In this document: positions 53,850-63,162 of the stretch, in pieces
Numbering within the stretch: position 1 is the first letter of the stretch
How the letters are laid out: each line of letters begins with the position of its first letter
NCBI GenBank assembly: GCA_019359095.1
Contig: JAHHHZ010000017.1
Coordinates: 124,001 to 188,000 of the forward strand
Direction: 5' to 3'
DNA length: 64,000 bases
Origin: Pleurocapsa minor HA4230-MV1
Lineage (GTDB): Bacteria; Cyanobacteriota; Cyanobacteriia; Cyanobacteriales; Xenococcaceae
Program-made: the position numbers and the translations under genes
The notes under the pieces: generated by a model
The model's input: only the letters and a program-made list of their open reading frames with translations
The model's database searches: none
Told to the model about the DNA's origin: nothing

Positions 53850-54101
53850 ATGGACAGTATTAGTGTCAATCGGTTTAGAGAAAACCTGAAACACTTTGTA
53901 GAACAAGTAATTAGTCAACATCAGCCACTAAAAGTTACGCGACGGAATAGAGAAAATTTTGTCGTAATCAGTGCAGAAGACTGGGAAAGAGAGCAAGAGA
54001 CCCTTTATATATTACAAAATCAGAGCTTGATGCAGCAAATTGCTGATTCGAGCCAAACTAACCTTCAAAAATGCGGTTATCAAAAAAGCTCTAAGCTCTG
54101 A
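53850..54101 (+). CDS. YefM/Phd-type antitoxin without an intact toxin partner
   Basis: The 83-residue protein has MDSISVNRFRENLKHFVEQV, LKVTRRNRENFVVISAEDWE and REQETLYILQNQSLMQQIAD, the standard YefM antitoxin fold. The C-terminal 20 residues (SSQTNLQKCGYQKSSKL) differ from the usual toxin-binding tail. A yoeB toxin gene would normally overlap or follow within a few bases; here repeats follow instead. A possible toxin 3' fragment is at 54251. Confidence 0.82.
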   Translation: MDSISVNRFRENLKHFVEQVISQHQPLKVTRRNRENFVVISAEDWEREQETLYILQNQSLMQQIADSSQTNLQKCGYQKSSKL

Positions 54102-54115
54102 GCCTTAGTAGCTAT

Positions 54116-54179
54116 CGGGTTTAATACCCCCACCAAACAAAGTTTAGTGGTCTACAAATCAGGGGAGGTTTAATACCTG
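54116..54179. repeat. Short palindromic element with GGTTTAATACC direct repeats
   Basis: GGTTTAATACC occurs twice, at 54118-54128 and 54167-54177, 49 bp apart. Between them is a hairpin CCACCAAAC-AAA-GTTTAGTGG. The structure resembles subterminal hairpins of IS200/IS605-type elements or a derived MITE, but no transposase is present. Confidence 0.45.
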
Positions 54180-54191
54180 CATCACGATTGC

Positions 54192-54245
54192 AGCTTATAG
54201 CTTATGGCTTATGGCTTATAGCTTATAGCTTATAGCTTATGGCTT
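54192..54245. repeat. Tandem heptamer array GCTTATA/GCTTATG
   Basis: About seven tandem copies of GCTTATA or GCTTATG occupy this stretch. The same heptamer in reverse (CTATAAG) appears near 32702 and 42510. It is a typical cyanobacterial short tandem repeat. Confidence 0.75.
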
Positions 54246-54250
54246 CGCCC

Positions 54251-54310
54251 CTTTATAAATTTGATGACCACTATATCTATATTTTTGCTATTGGCGGTCA
54301 CTATCAATAA
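54251..54310 (+). pseudogene. Possible toxin C-terminal remnant
   Basis: A short plus-strand frame ends LYKFDDHYIYIFAIGGHYQ and a stop. The end resembles the C-terminus of YoeB/RelE toxins (Tyr, Asp-Asp, hydrophobic strand, final His-Tyr). Located downstream of an orphan YefM gene on the same strand, it may be what is left of the toxin gene. The match is short and weak. Confidence 0.25.
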
Positions 54311-54383
54311 TATTTCTTTGGCGATCGATTGCGATCGCGCTGTGGCGATCGCCTATTCGTAGGTAAATTAGTACATTTCAAGT

Positions 54384-55364
54384 TCACAATGTACATTGAT
54401 GCAATAAATTTTGCCATTCATCAGAAGCGATTAAAGTACTAGCATCAAACTGTTGACCATATTCAGCCGAATAGTTTTTAAAAGATTCGAGCCAGTCTAA
54501 AGGTATCTTGGTGGGATATTGATGACTATAAGCTTGAGACTCACTTAAATAATTAGTCATCTCCCTTAGATACCCTGTTTGATGTAGTCGCCAGGCGCTC
54601 CAAATTAGACTTTGATAACGAGATTGCGCCTCTACAGTTTTTAGTTCTGGAGTCAGAGTAGCTTGAGTGAAAAATTTAGCCGTAATTTGGTTTAACTCTT
54701 GAGCTTGCAACAAGGCATTTTTAGACGCATTAGTTTCATGTTGTCGATATCTCACCGTTACTTTTTCTACCCATGCAGCGGAACAGCCAATCTTGGCAAG
54801 ACGCATGACTAAATCGACATCAGGGGTTTGTTCTAGAGTAGTGTTAAAACCGCCCGCTCTCTCCAGCCAATTACGGCGAAACAGTATTGCCCCTAAAAAA
54901 ACTGGTTTCCAAATGATGAGATTAGTCGCCGTAAGCTGAGGTATTTGTTGCCACGGCTGCACCGCTGCTTCTACTTCACTTTGGCGATCGCCGATCTGGT
55001 TTTCTCGGTAGATTTGCCAACCACTGTTAACCATTCCTAAATCGGCATCTTGCTTGAGTAGCGCTACTTGAGAGGATAGCTTATCAGGCAAAAAGATATC
55101 ATCTTGATCTAAAAAGGCGATATAGTCACCCAAGGCTGCTGCTAAACCAAGATTACGGCTAGCTGCTACTCCTTGATTAGTTTGGCTCAAATATCGAACC
55201 GCCTTGCCATATTTTTGAGCTACTTGAGCGGTATTATCAGTTGAACCATCATCGACGACAATAATTTCATAATCTTGATAGGTTTGTTGCAACACACTAT
55301 CGATCGCCTCTGCTAAATAGCGATCGCCATTATAGGCAGGAATAATTACACTAACTTGAACCAC
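54384..55364 (-). CDS. Family 2 glycosyltransferase
   Basis: The GT-A fold shows VSVIIPAYNGDRYLAEAIDS, IIVVDDGSTDNTAQVAQKYG and the DxD-like metal site in DYIAFLDQDDIFLPDKL. NTTLEQTPDVDLVMRLAKIG is the acceptor-side region. It uses a nucleotide-sugar donor; acceptor unknown, probably a surface polysaccharide or glycan. It is soluble or peripheral, no membrane helix seen. The GT4 gene lies 35 bp upstream on the same strand, so they form a two-gene unit. Confidence 0.9.
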   Translation of the reverse strand: MVQVSVIIPAYNGDRYLAEAIDSVLQQTYQDYEIIVVDDGSTDNTAQVAQKYGKAVRYLSQTNQGVAASRNLGLAAALGDYIAFLDQDDIFLPDKLSSQVALLKQDADLGMVNSGWQIYRENQIGDRQSEVEAAVQPWQQIPQLTATNLIIWKPVFLGAILFRRNWLERAGGFNTTLEQTPDVDLVMRLAKIGCSAAWVEKVTVRYRQHETNASKNALLQAQELNQITAKFFTQATLTPELKTVEAQSRYQSLIWSAWRLHQTGYLREMTNYLSESQAYSHQYPTKIPLDWLESFKNYSAEYGQQFDASTLIASDEWQNLLHQCTL

Positions 55365-55399
55365 AATCTTTGCCCGAAAAGAAACGCCAGTAGCAATTA

Positions 55400-56563
55400 T
55401 TAGTTATTAATAATTAATTGTCGATTAGCAATTTCTAAATATAGCCGTTCTAACTTGGTAATATTTTGCTCTAGAGTATATCTTTCCAGAACTCTTTTAC
55501 GAGCCTTTTGACCCAATAAATCAGTCATTTCAGGATGATCGCGAAATAAAGGTAGCAGAGTTTTTAACTGTGAGGTCACTTCTTGAGTATCCAACACTAC
55601 TCCCGCTCCCTGCTCTAACACTTCCCCATCTGCCCCCGCATCGGTAGCTAGACAAGCCGTACCGCAAGACATTGCTTCTAGAAGGGAAATAGATAAACCT
55701 TCTACTAAAGAGGGCAAAATAAAGGCATCCGCAGCCCGCAAAATATTGATACGCTGTTGCTCGTTGGAAATATAACCCAGCCAAATAATATTATGTTCTT
55801 TACCATAATTAAGCTCCAAAGAACTTCTCAACGGGCCATCCCCAACCATTAATAGCTGACAACTTTCTCCCAAGTCCGCTAATTTCCAAGCTTTTAATAA
55901 AGCCTCAATATTTTTCTCGGTGGCGATACGCCCTTGATAAACAAACAGTCTTTTCGCTCCTAGCTGATATTTGAGGCTGGAATGACCTGGAGAATATTTA
56001 TGCTGATCGACACCATTAGGAATAATCATCACGCGCTCGCCTGGTACACCCAGTTTAATCAGTAAATCTCGCTGGATCTCACTAAAGACAATTACTCGAT
56101 CATAGCGCGCGAGAAATGGTGCATATAGCTGATAGGTGAGGTATTGAGTACTAGACTTAAGATTACGAATTTTGCTGTCAAAGGCGGGATGAAAAGTAGC
56201 AACCAGAGGAAGATTCAACTCCTCGCAAATATCGGGCAGCCGAAAATCTAGGGGAGACAAAGTTAATGAAGCGTGAACTAGATCTGGTTTTAACCGTTGG
56301 AGCGATCGCAATAATACCTTACTCGACTTAAAGGTAGGAATCGTATAAACCTGAGATTTATAAATAAACGGTAGGGAAACCTCATGGCAGTTTGACCAAG
56401 CTTGTGACTCCTGAGTTAGATGATGCGCGTAATTTGTCTGTGGTTGAGAAAAATGCAGAAAACTAACCTGATAATCTCGATCTAACAGGGCATTAGTTAT
56501 TTCCCGACCATAGGTTACATTGCCACAAAAAGGCGATTTTTTTCCCAGCCAAGCGATATGCAT
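55400..56563 (-). CDS. Family 4 glycosyltransferase
   Basis: The GT-B enzyme begins MHIAWLGKKSPFCGNVTYGR and has the donor-binding half with KRLFVYQGRIATEKNIEALL, LLMVGDGPLRSSLE and the E-x7-E motif in PSLVEGLSISLLEAMSCGTA. It retains anomeric configuration. Probable role is polysaccharide or glycolipid assembly with the adjacent GT2. Length 387 residues is typical. Confidence 0.9.
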   Translation of the reverse strand: MHIAWLGKKSPFCGNVTYGREITNALLDRDYQVSFLHFSQPQTNYAHHLTQESQAWSNCHEVSLPFIYKSQVYTIPTFKSSKVLLRSLQRLKPDLVHASLTLSPLDFRLPDICEELNLPLVATFHPAFDSKIRNLKSSTQYLTYQLYAPFLARYDRVIVFSEIQRDLLIKLGVPGERVMIIPNGVDQHKYSPGHSSLKYQLGAKRLFVYQGRIATEKNIEALLKAWKLADLGESCQLLMVGDGPLRSSLELNYGKEHNIIWLGYISNEQQRINILRAADAFILPSLVEGLSISLLEAMSCGTACLATDAGADGEVLEQGAGVVLDTQEVTSQLKTLLPLFRDHPEMTDLLGQKARKRVLERYTLEQNITKLERLYLEIANRQLIINN

Positions 56564-56684
56564 TCAAATGCTCTTTCTCCCAGGCAACTACGATAGTAAA
56601 GCTATTTATTAGCTTTAGTTAATTTACCAGATTAGGGGTGAACTCTGGCTTTTTCTCCAGAAAATCCTATACTTTTGACCCAAA

Positions 56685-58055
56685 TTAAGACTTATCTCGA
56701 TCCAAAACATCATCATCTTGCATCATATACCAAGTTAAAATCCCACCTAAAGCAGCGATCGCCGCCAAACCCCACATCACTCCAGGTAAGCCAAAACGAG
56801 TTTCTGCTTCGGCAGCTAGCACTAGAGGCAGGGAAAGAGCAATATTAACCGCATTATTTTGTAAACCAAATACTTTTCCTCTCATTGCTTCAGGAGTCCT
56901 TGACTGGATTGTCGTCTGCATTGGTACACCGACTAAAGCTGCAAATGCGCCTATTAATGCTGTCATCGTCAAAGCTAACCACAAATTATGCGTGGCAAAA
57001 GATAAGCCGATTAAAGAAGCAGCCACCCCAATTGAACCAATTAGACTCAACCGCGCGCGCCTAATATTTTGCCCTTTACTCCCTAAAATAGCTGCACTTG
57101 TACCCATCCCAATCCCTGCTGCTGCCAGCAAAATACCAAACTGTTCGGCTGCGATCTGCGGAATTTGATCCGCTATGCTCACCGCCAGCACTGCTAGGGC
57201 AGCAAAAATTGAGAACAAAATTACTAACTGGATCAAGGCATTACGCACACGGCTATTTTGACCAAGGTATTTAATCCCATCCCTAATATCAGCTAAGACA
57301 TGAGGCGTTTCTTTGTGAGATTGTTCTAACTTCTCTCCCGTTTTCAGGGTGAGTAAAATTATTCCAGCGATCGCATAGGCACTGCCGACTAATATTTCTT
57401 TCCCAATATTTGAGGGTAAACCAACTTGAGCAGCTAAACTATCGGCAATATTTAACAATGGTTCACCTATTGCAAAACCAATAATTAACAGCGCCATCAT
57501 GGTGGTGGTGTAAAGGGAGTTAGCTGCCAAGAGATCTTTATCTTTGACTATTAAAGGAATTACCGCTTGCTCTGCGGGAGCAAAAAATTGAGTGAAGGTA
57601 GAAACTGCAAAAGTAACCCCCAGCATTAAAGCAAATCCCCAGGGAATAGAGGCAGATAAACTTTGTCCCTGAGACACTAGTAAAAAGGGTGGCAATGTCA
57701 GTACTAAAATTCCTCGTAGCAAGTTAGAAATAACTAATACAGGTTTTTTGCGCCAGCGATCTACATATACCCCCGCCAAAGAGCCAAACAACACCGCAGG
57801 AATCGTAAAAGCAATCATAATAGGTGATACCCATTTACTAATGGGCTGATCGGGCAACTGGAACTGATTTGCCACGATCGCAATCATCATCACCAAATAA
57901 ATTTTATCCGCTAGCTGAGAAAATATTTGACCACTCCAAAGAATTAAAAACTGTTGGTTTTTGAAGACGGGAGCAAATCCTTGAGAGTCCGATACTGTTG
58001 CTATTTCTGTTTTACTATCTGAAGTAGAGGGAGTTTCTGATTCCGACAAGCGCAT
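56685..58055 (-). CDS. Major facilitator superfamily transporter
   Basis: About twelve hydrophobic helices are present. The region FAPVFKNQQFLILWSGQIFS precedes helix 1, and the loop 2-3 motif is GSLAGVYVDRWRKKPVLVIS. The fold and SRTPEAMRGKVFGLQNNAVN match the MFS_3/enterobactin-exporter-like group. An efflux role is likely; substrate unknown. recO lies 21 bp upstream on the same strand. Confidence 0.85.
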   Translation of the reverse strand: MRLSESETPSTSDSKTEIATVSDSQGFAPVFKNQQFLILWSGQIFSQLADKIYLVMMIAIVANQFQLPDQPISKWVSPIMIAFTIPAVLFGSLAGVYVDRWRKKPVLVISNLLRGILVLTLPPFLLVSQGQSLSASIPWGFALMLGVTFAVSTFTQFFAPAEQAVIPLIVKDKDLLAANSLYTTTMMALLIIGFAIGEPLLNIADSLAAQVGLPSNIGKEILVGSAYAIAGIILLTLKTGEKLEQSHKETPHVLADIRDGIKYLGQNSRVRNALIQLVILFSIFAALAVLAVSIADQIPQIAAEQFGILLAAAGIGMGTSAAILGSKGQNIRRARLSLIGSIGVAASLIGLSFATHNLWLALTMTALIGAFAALVGVPMQTTIQSRTPEAMRGKVFGLQNNAVNIALSLPLVLAAEAETRFGLPGVMWGLAAIAALGGILTWYMMQDDDVLDRDKS

Positions 58056-58076
58056 TTTATCTAGTTGAGCTGGGTT

Positions 58077-58940
58077 TTAAAATTCAATATAGAGGTTGTC
58101 TACTAGCTTAGCCGAACGAATCGTCTTACCAATATGATATTGGATATATTCTCGTAAAACTTGTTCAATTGTGATCCACGCTACTTCTAAATCAAAATTA
58201 CTGGTTGCTTGAGCTGTAAATAACTCGGTTGAGGGTAGATCTTGATTTACTAACTGTTGTAACAAAGCTAACTCCATCCCATTCAAACGATAATCTATGT
58301 TCGGCAAACGAACATTGTAAGTTTCCATTTCATCTAATTCAAGATCTTTAACTTGTTGCTCCTGCTGTGCTGCTGCTAAATCAATAATTCCCCCTCCCTC
58401 AAAGCTAAATCCCACGCGCCAGGCAACAGAATCTAGATTGGGGTCAACAATTTGTTGAGTCACACAACATTCTAAGATCTGAGGCGTTAAGCCAGCGATC
58501 GCAATTAAATGAAATACTCCCTGAGCCAAATAAGGATAGATCGACTGCCCCAGTTCACATTGCTCAATCCGTCGCAGATGCTCATTAAGCAATTCATATA
58601 GCTCTGGTTGGGGTTGCTCCGCTACTGCTAAGGCAATGGACAATTCAGCCAAATATTGAGCAGTTGCCAACTTACCAATGTCTCGGCTTAAACCAGGGTA
58701 GGTATAAATAGTATCTGCCTGAATAATTTTATCAAGCGATCGCCCTTTAATAACTAAAAATTCATTAATCACAAATAGCTCAGTTCTACCCCTTAACTGG
58801 GATTTATATTTCTTCGCTCCTGGCGCAACTGCACGAATCAAACCATACTCAGGAGTCAGCACCGTCACCAGGCGATCGTTTTCCTTCAGGGATGAACCTT
58901 TTAACACAATTCCTTTAGCTTTATACTTTTGATTGCTCAA
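58077..58940 (-). CDS. recO: DNA repair protein RecO
   Basis: RecO anneals DNA and loads RecA onto SSB-coated gaps together with RecR. The N-terminal OB fold reads YKAKGIVLKGSSLKENDRLV, TVLTPEYGLIRAVAPGAKK and LRGRTELFVINEFLVIKGR. The C-terminal helical part has YPYLAQGVFHLIAIAGLTP. Some RecO proteins carry a four-cysteine zinc site; here only a Cys-Cys pair (LECCVTQQ) is seen in that region. Length 287 residues is slightly long but normal for cyanobacteria. Confidence 0.88.
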   Translation of the reverse strand: MSNQKYKAKGIVLKGSSLKENDRLVTVLTPEYGLIRAVAPGAKKYKSQLRGRTELFVINEFLVIKGRSLDKIIQADTIYTYPGLSRDIGKLATAQYLAELSIALAVAEQPQPELYELLNEHLRRIEQCELGQSIYPYLAQGVFHLIAIAGLTPQILECCVTQQIVDPNLDSVAWRVGFSFEGGGIIDLAAAQQEQQVKDLELDEMETYNVRLPNIDYRLNGMELALLQQLVNQDLPSTELFTAQATSNFDLEVAWITIEQVLREYIQYHIGKTIRSAKLVDNLYIEF

Positions 58941-59033
58941 TTTTGTTGATTGCTTATTGTAGGGTGGGCATCGCCATTAACCATCATCAAGACCAATTAC
59001 CTAAATAATGCCCACCAATAATCAGTAATTAGC

Positions 59034-59115
59034 GCGAAGTTGCGTTGCCCTAAAGGACTAGCTTCGCGTCGCGGGGGTTTCCCCCGTTGTCCTAAAGGAT
59101 ACACCTTCGGATAAG
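59034..59115. repeat. Multi-hairpin repeat with CCTAAAGGA units
   Basis: The spacer contains CCCTAAAGGAC (59049) and TCCTAAAGGAT (59093) separated by a GGGGG-TTT-CCCCC hairpin (about 59077-59089). Outer arms GCGAAGTTGC and GCAAACTTCG can also pair. It belongs to the same loose family as the 46.4-kb and 51.0-kb spacers. Confidence 0.6.
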
Positions 59116-59134
59116 CAAACTTCGTAAGAAGTAA

Positions 59135-59815
59135 TCATTTAATTGATTCATTCTGTTGTCGAAGTAAATCCACTCCGCGAGAAGTACCAAGACGGGTAGC
59201 ACCTGCCTGAATTAGAGCGATCGCCTGTTCATAAGTCCGAATTCCCCCCGCAGCTTTAATACCAACTTGTCCTCTAGTAATTTCCTTAAGTAGCTTGACA
59301 TCTTCTACCGTTGCCCCACCAAACCAGCCTGTACTAGTTTTAAGATAAGCTACTCCTGCATCAAGACAAACTTCTGCTGCCAGTCTTTTTTCTTCGTTAG
59401 TTAAAACTGTAGTTTCTAAGATTGCCTTAACAGTTTGACCCGTTTCGTCACAAATTTGAGCTATCTCGCGATAGATCTTGCCTGATTCCCCCGATTTAGC
59501 CCAACCCAAGTTAATCACGACATCTAGCTCCGTCGCACCATTTTCCACTGCTTCCTGCGCCTCGTATAGCTTAACTGTGGAAGTAACCGCACCAGTAGGA
59601 AAGCCGATCACAGTACAAATCTGAGGCTGTTTATCGTGTAATAGCTCTCGCGCCTGTCTTACCGCAGCAGGATAGATACAGACAGCAGGAAAATTATATT
59701 GCCACGCTTCTTGACAAATCTGATTAACTTCTTCAGCAATAGCACTCGGCTTTAATAGAGTGTGGTCGATATAGGTAGCAAGATCGATATCTAAATCTAA
59801 ATTAGTTACGGACAT
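59135..59815 (-). CDS. deoC: Deoxyribose-phosphate aldolase
   Basis: DeoC cleaves 2-deoxyribose 5-phosphate to glyceraldehyde 3-phosphate and acetaldehyde in deoxynucleoside catabolism. Motifs are [49 protein letters not shown], the Schiff-base Lys in [15 protein letters not shown] and [14 protein letters not shown]. The enzyme is 226 residues. It lies 41 bp downstream of ispD on the same strand, so co-transcription is likely. Confidence 0.95.
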   Translation of the reverse strand: MSVTNLDLDIDLATYIDHTLLKPSAIAEEVNQICQEAWQYNFPAVCIYPAAVRQARELLHDKQPQICTVIGFPTGAVTSTVKLYEAQEAVENGATELDVVINLGWAKSGESGKIYREIAQICDETGQTVKAILETTVLTNEEKRLAAEVCLDAGVAYLKTSTGWFGGATVEDVKLLKEITRGQVGIKAAGGIRTYEQAIALIQAGATRLGTSRGVDLLRQQNESIK

Positions 59816-59856
59816 TTTTGGCTTAATTTTTAAATTATTTTTAAATTAATTTGTGC

Positions 59857-60540
59857 TTAATTTCTTCTCTGACGCAAAATAAATTCAGCGATCGCCAAAT
59901 CGACAGGCGTGGTAACTTTGAGATTAGTTTCTTCTCCCTGAACGATTTTTACGGGTAAATCGCATTTTTCAAATAAGGCAGCATCATCTGTAACTTGCCA
60001 TCCCAATTTTTTGCCATGAGCATGACAACTTTTTAATAACTCTACTTCAAATCCTTGAGGAGTCTGCGCAGCCCAAAGATTACTACGGTCTGGAGTATCC
60101 ATAATCAGACCTTCGGGATTTACTACTTTAATCGTATCTTTTACTGGGACAGCAGCAATTAATCCTTTGCAGGTGTGTAATGTTGCGCTACAAAGATCGA
60201 AAAGTTCGGGAGTCGCCAAACACCTTGCACCATCGTGAATTAACACCCGTTTAGCATCTGCTGGTAAAGCCTTTAGGCCATTGTAAACCGATTCCTGACG
60301 AGTCTCACCACCCACAATTAACTTAACTGGTGTAGTTAAATCTAATTGACGCAAAATATCTTGAAAATCAGCAAAATCAGCAGACTGCCCCATAATACCA
60401 ATCCATTCGATAGTTGAAGAGTTTTCCGCAGCTAGTAAACTCCATGCCAGTAAAGGCTTTCCCAGTAGTTTTAATAAGAGCTTATTGCGCTCGCTGCCCA
60501 TGCGACGACCCATACCTGCTGCGGGAATCAATAAGTGCAT
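59857..60540 (-). CDS. ispD: 2-C-methyl-D-erythritol 4-phosphate cytidylyltransferase
   Basis: IspD makes CDP-ME from MEP and CTP in the non-mevalonate isoprenoid pathway, which supplies carotenoids and chlorophyll phytol. The CTP-binding N-terminus is LIPAAGMGRRMGSERNKLLL. Further motifs are RVLIHDGARCLATPELF, AVPVKDTIKVV and RSNLWAAQTPQGFEVELLKS. The length (227 aa) is standard. Confidence 0.95.
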   Translation of the reverse strand: MHLLIPAAGMGRRMGSERNKLLLKLLGKPLLAWSLLAAENSSTIEWIGIMGQSADFADFQDILRQLDLTTPVKLIVGGETRQESVYNGLKALPADAKRVLIHDGARCLATPELFDLCSATLHTCKGLIAAVPVKDTIKVVNPEGLIMDTPDRSNLWAAQTPQGFEVELLKSCHAHGKKLGWQVTDDAALFEKCDLPVKIVQGEETNLKVTTPVDLAIAEFILRQRRN

Positions 60541-60633
60541 TTAATGATGTTTTCCTAAAAATAATCCGCTTTAGCTCTATCATCTACTAAAATTGACCTC
60601 AGATAAAACTAAGGACTATATCTTCTTTATAGA

Positions 60634-61575
60634 ATGCGTGTACTAGCCCTCGTGCCTGGCGATATTGGCAATCAAATTCTCTTTTTTCCTACCTTGGAAA
60701 CTCTTAAGCAGCAGTATCCTCAAGCGTCAATTGATGTTTTAGTCGAACCCCAATCAAAAAAAGCTTATCGAGTTTGCAAAAATGTTGATGACGTTCTAGT
60801 GTTTGATTTTCAAGACCGCAACAGTTTCGCCGATTATCTCAATCTTTTGGGAACGGTGCGCGATCGCGAGTATGATGTCCTCATTAGTCTCAAAACGACC
60901 TGGCGAATCAAGCTCTTACTTTGGCTTAATGGCATCCCCACCAGAATCGGTTATCAAGATGATTCACCACTGTATCTATCCGCTGCTGTGACCCGCAAAC
61001 CAGAGCAGTATACGGCGCAAATGTATCATGATTTGGTTACAGGACTGGGTATTCAGACTCCTTGCCCTCCTCTAAAGATCAATGTACCAGCCGAAGATAT
61101 TCGTTGGGCAGAATCGGAACAGCAACGACGGACTATGGATAGTGGATATATCGTTCTCTGGGATCAACCATCAGCAACTGAAATAAGCTCCTATCCCATT
61201 ACTAGCTGGCAAAAAATTGTTCAAGATATGGAGCAGCGCCAAACAGGATTATCCATTGTGATCTTGCAAAGCGATCGCAATCAAGATTGGGTGACGACGA
61301 TGATTTCGGCAAATGGTAATCTTAAAGCGATCGCGCCTCCAGACGTGGGTAAAACCGCAGCCATTATTGCGGGAGCAAATCTAATCTTGTGTACCAGCGG
61401 GATGGCAATGCAGCTAGCTGTAGCGACAGATACCTATACTTTTGCTCTAGCTAGTAATCAAGACAGCAAGACTATTCCTACTACCAAAGAAAACTGTATT
61501 TTGATCTCATCCAATACCAACGAATTAAAAGATATCCAGCCTGAGAAAGTGATCTCGCAACTATGGCAACAATAA
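60634..61575 (+). CDS. Family 9 glycosyltransferase (heptosyltransferase-like)
   Basis: The N-terminus MRVLALVPGDIGNQILFFPT matches GT9, and DVLISLKTTWRIKLLLWLNG, GIPTRIGYQDDSP and ANLILCTSGMAMQLAVATDT follow. GT9 enzymes add heptose or other sugars to lipopolysaccharide or related glycans. At 313 residues it is a normal GT9. The start at ATG 60634 leaves 93 bp to the divergent ispD. Confidence 0.85.
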   Translation: MRVLALVPGDIGNQILFFPTLETLKQQYPQASIDVLVEPQSKKAYRVCKNVDDVLVFDFQDRNSFADYLNLLGTVRDREYDVLISLKTTWRIKLLLWLNGIPTRIGYQDDSPLYLSAAVTRKPEQYTAQMYHDLVTGLGIQTPCPPLKINVPAEDIRWAESEQQRRTMDSGYIVLWDQPSATEISSYPITSWQKIVQDMEQRQTGLSIVILQSDRNQDWVTTMISANGNLKAIAPPDVGKTAAIIAGANLILCTSGMAMQLAVATDTYTFALASNQDSKTIPTTKENCILISSNTNELKDIQPEKVISQLWQQ

Positions 61576-61793
61576 ATGCAGTTATGTATCTTGAAATATT
61601 TACTTATGAGGAATTAAACGCAAAATAACGGAGTGTATCCTTTAGGATAAACAACTAGTTACGATTGGGTGGCAATTAAAATTAGCTGAAATTAAAATTA
61701 ATTGCCTTCCTTGCTCCTAGATCTCAAAAACTCAGTGTCTGTCATTGTCAAGACTTAATCGATTCCACCCTAAGCCAGATGTAGTAATTGTTT

Positions 61794-62765
61794 ATGACAC
61801 AAAAATATTGGGAGCAGAAACCAACCTCTTTTGCTGAGATAGTTCAACTAGTCGAAAAGTATCTCCAAGCCGAAATTGTTCAAGAAACCAAAGATAAACA
61901 ACTTTACTACCATAATCTCAGTCATGCTTTAGCAGTTAAACGGCGAGCCTGCTCGATCTTTCAAGCAATTAAACCCGTCTTGATGGAGAACTATTCATTA
62001 CAGGAATTAACACGATTAGAAAGTTTGATTAGTATCTGTGGATTAGCTCACGATATGGTGCAGATATTCGAGCCGACTCCACCTAATTTATCTCGCAAAA
62101 GGCTGTCAGGCTCTAGTGAAACAGAAACAGCAAACAAACTGTTACGCTACATTCAAAATCTTAATCAGGCTGTGGCAACTGAAAAACTTGATGCTTCTTT
62201 TCTGTTTAGCGATCGCGAACAACAAATTATTCGCGATGCCATCATTGCCACGATTTGCGTCCAAGATCCCCAAGGGAGTAAAGCGTCAGCTACTTTTTTT
62301 GCCCACTCGATCTATCAACCCTATCTTTACGATTCTCACAGCAAGATCTCAATCGTCGGTAGTATCATTGCTCTAGCGGATTTAGGTGCTTTGGGGATGG
62401 ATGGAGTCGAAGCATATATTCAGGATGGAATATTAGTCTTTCTCGAAGATAATCCTCATTTTCAAGAGCTAGTTTTACATTGTCATTACCCTAATTCTGC
62501 ACAAGACTCAACTAAAGCCAAATTATTAACCATGAGTCGCTTTATCGTTGATTTGGCTTATGAAAGACAAGCCAGATTTGAGCAAGAGATTGCGGGATTT
62601 ATGCCCCAGATGCGTCAGATTTTACGTAACCAAGTATTTATTTATCTAAATCAAGCAAGTATCGATCGGATTACGACTTTGGTACCAAATCAATCAAGCG
62701 CTAGCTTTTCGCAGCTAATCAGTTTTTTTTGCTCTAATAAAATTCAAATCATCAATACTCAGTGA
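61794..62765 (+). CDS. HD-domain-like protein
   Basis: The pattern LYYHNLSHALAVKRRACSIF, then ICGLAHDMVQIFEP, resembles a metal-dependent HD phosphohydrolase (His...HD). Later REQQIIRDAIIATICVQDPQ and IVGSIIALADLGALGMDGVE fit the helical HD core with Asp in ALADLG as the last ligand. The substrate is unknown. ATG 61794 (MTQKYWEQKP) is preferred over TTG 61788. It is a single gene in a repeat-containing neighbourhood. Confidence 0.7.
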   Translation: MTQKYWEQKPTSFAEIVQLVEKYLQAEIVQETKDKQLYYHNLSHALAVKRRACSIFQAIKPVLMENYSLQELTRLESLISICGLAHDMVQIFEPTPPNLSRKRLSGSSETETANKLLRYIQNLNQAVATEKLDASFLFSDREQQIIRDAIIATICVQDPQGSKASATFFAHSIYQPYLYDSHSKISIVGSIIALADLGALGMDGVEAYIQDGILVFLEDNPHFQELVLHCHYPNSAQDSTKAKLLTMSRFIVDLAYERQARFEQEIAGFMPQMRQILRNQVFIYLNQASIDRITTLVPNQSSASFSQLISFFCSNKIQIINTQ

Positions 62766-62787
62766 ACCAAGTAAATTAATCATCTAT

Positions 62788-63162
62788 TTAGTTGATTACA
62801 GAAGCTCCTACCTGAGAAGCTTGCCACAGCCTATATAGGGAATATTCAATTTCATGATTTAGCTCACAAACAAAGACTCCTTCTTCGCTATTTTTTGTTT
62901 CAGCCAGCCAAGTACCGATTAAACTAACCTCTAGGTAATCTTCATCACAAGGAATTAACTCAATCGGCTGATTTTCTGCTAATTTAACTAAACTATGAAT
63001 TCCAGAATTAATTGACAGTACTATATTGGCAATGCTGGACTCTACATAAATACATACTCCAGCACGCACATTAACTAGAATTCGCTCTGCTTTCCAAACT
63101 TCAACAGCTTCTTCTAGATACTCCAAATTAATTCCGTCTTCTAAATATGTAATTTTCAACAT
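62788..63162 (-). CDS. alr0857-family small conserved protein
   Basis: The 124-residue protein MLKITYLEDGINLEYLEEAV followed by VNVRAGVCIYVESSIANIVL and IPCDEDYLEVSLIGTWLAET matches a conserved cyanobacterial family named after Anabaena alr0857. It is soluble with no known catalytic motif. Function unknown. It is convergent with the HD-domain gene. Confidence 0.65.
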   Translation of the reverse strand: MLKITYLEDGINLEYLEEAVEVWKAERILVNVRAGVCIYVESSIANIVLSINSGIHSLVKLAENQPIELIPCDEDYLEVSLIGTWLAETKNSEEGVFVCELNHEIEYSLYRLWQASQVGASVIN

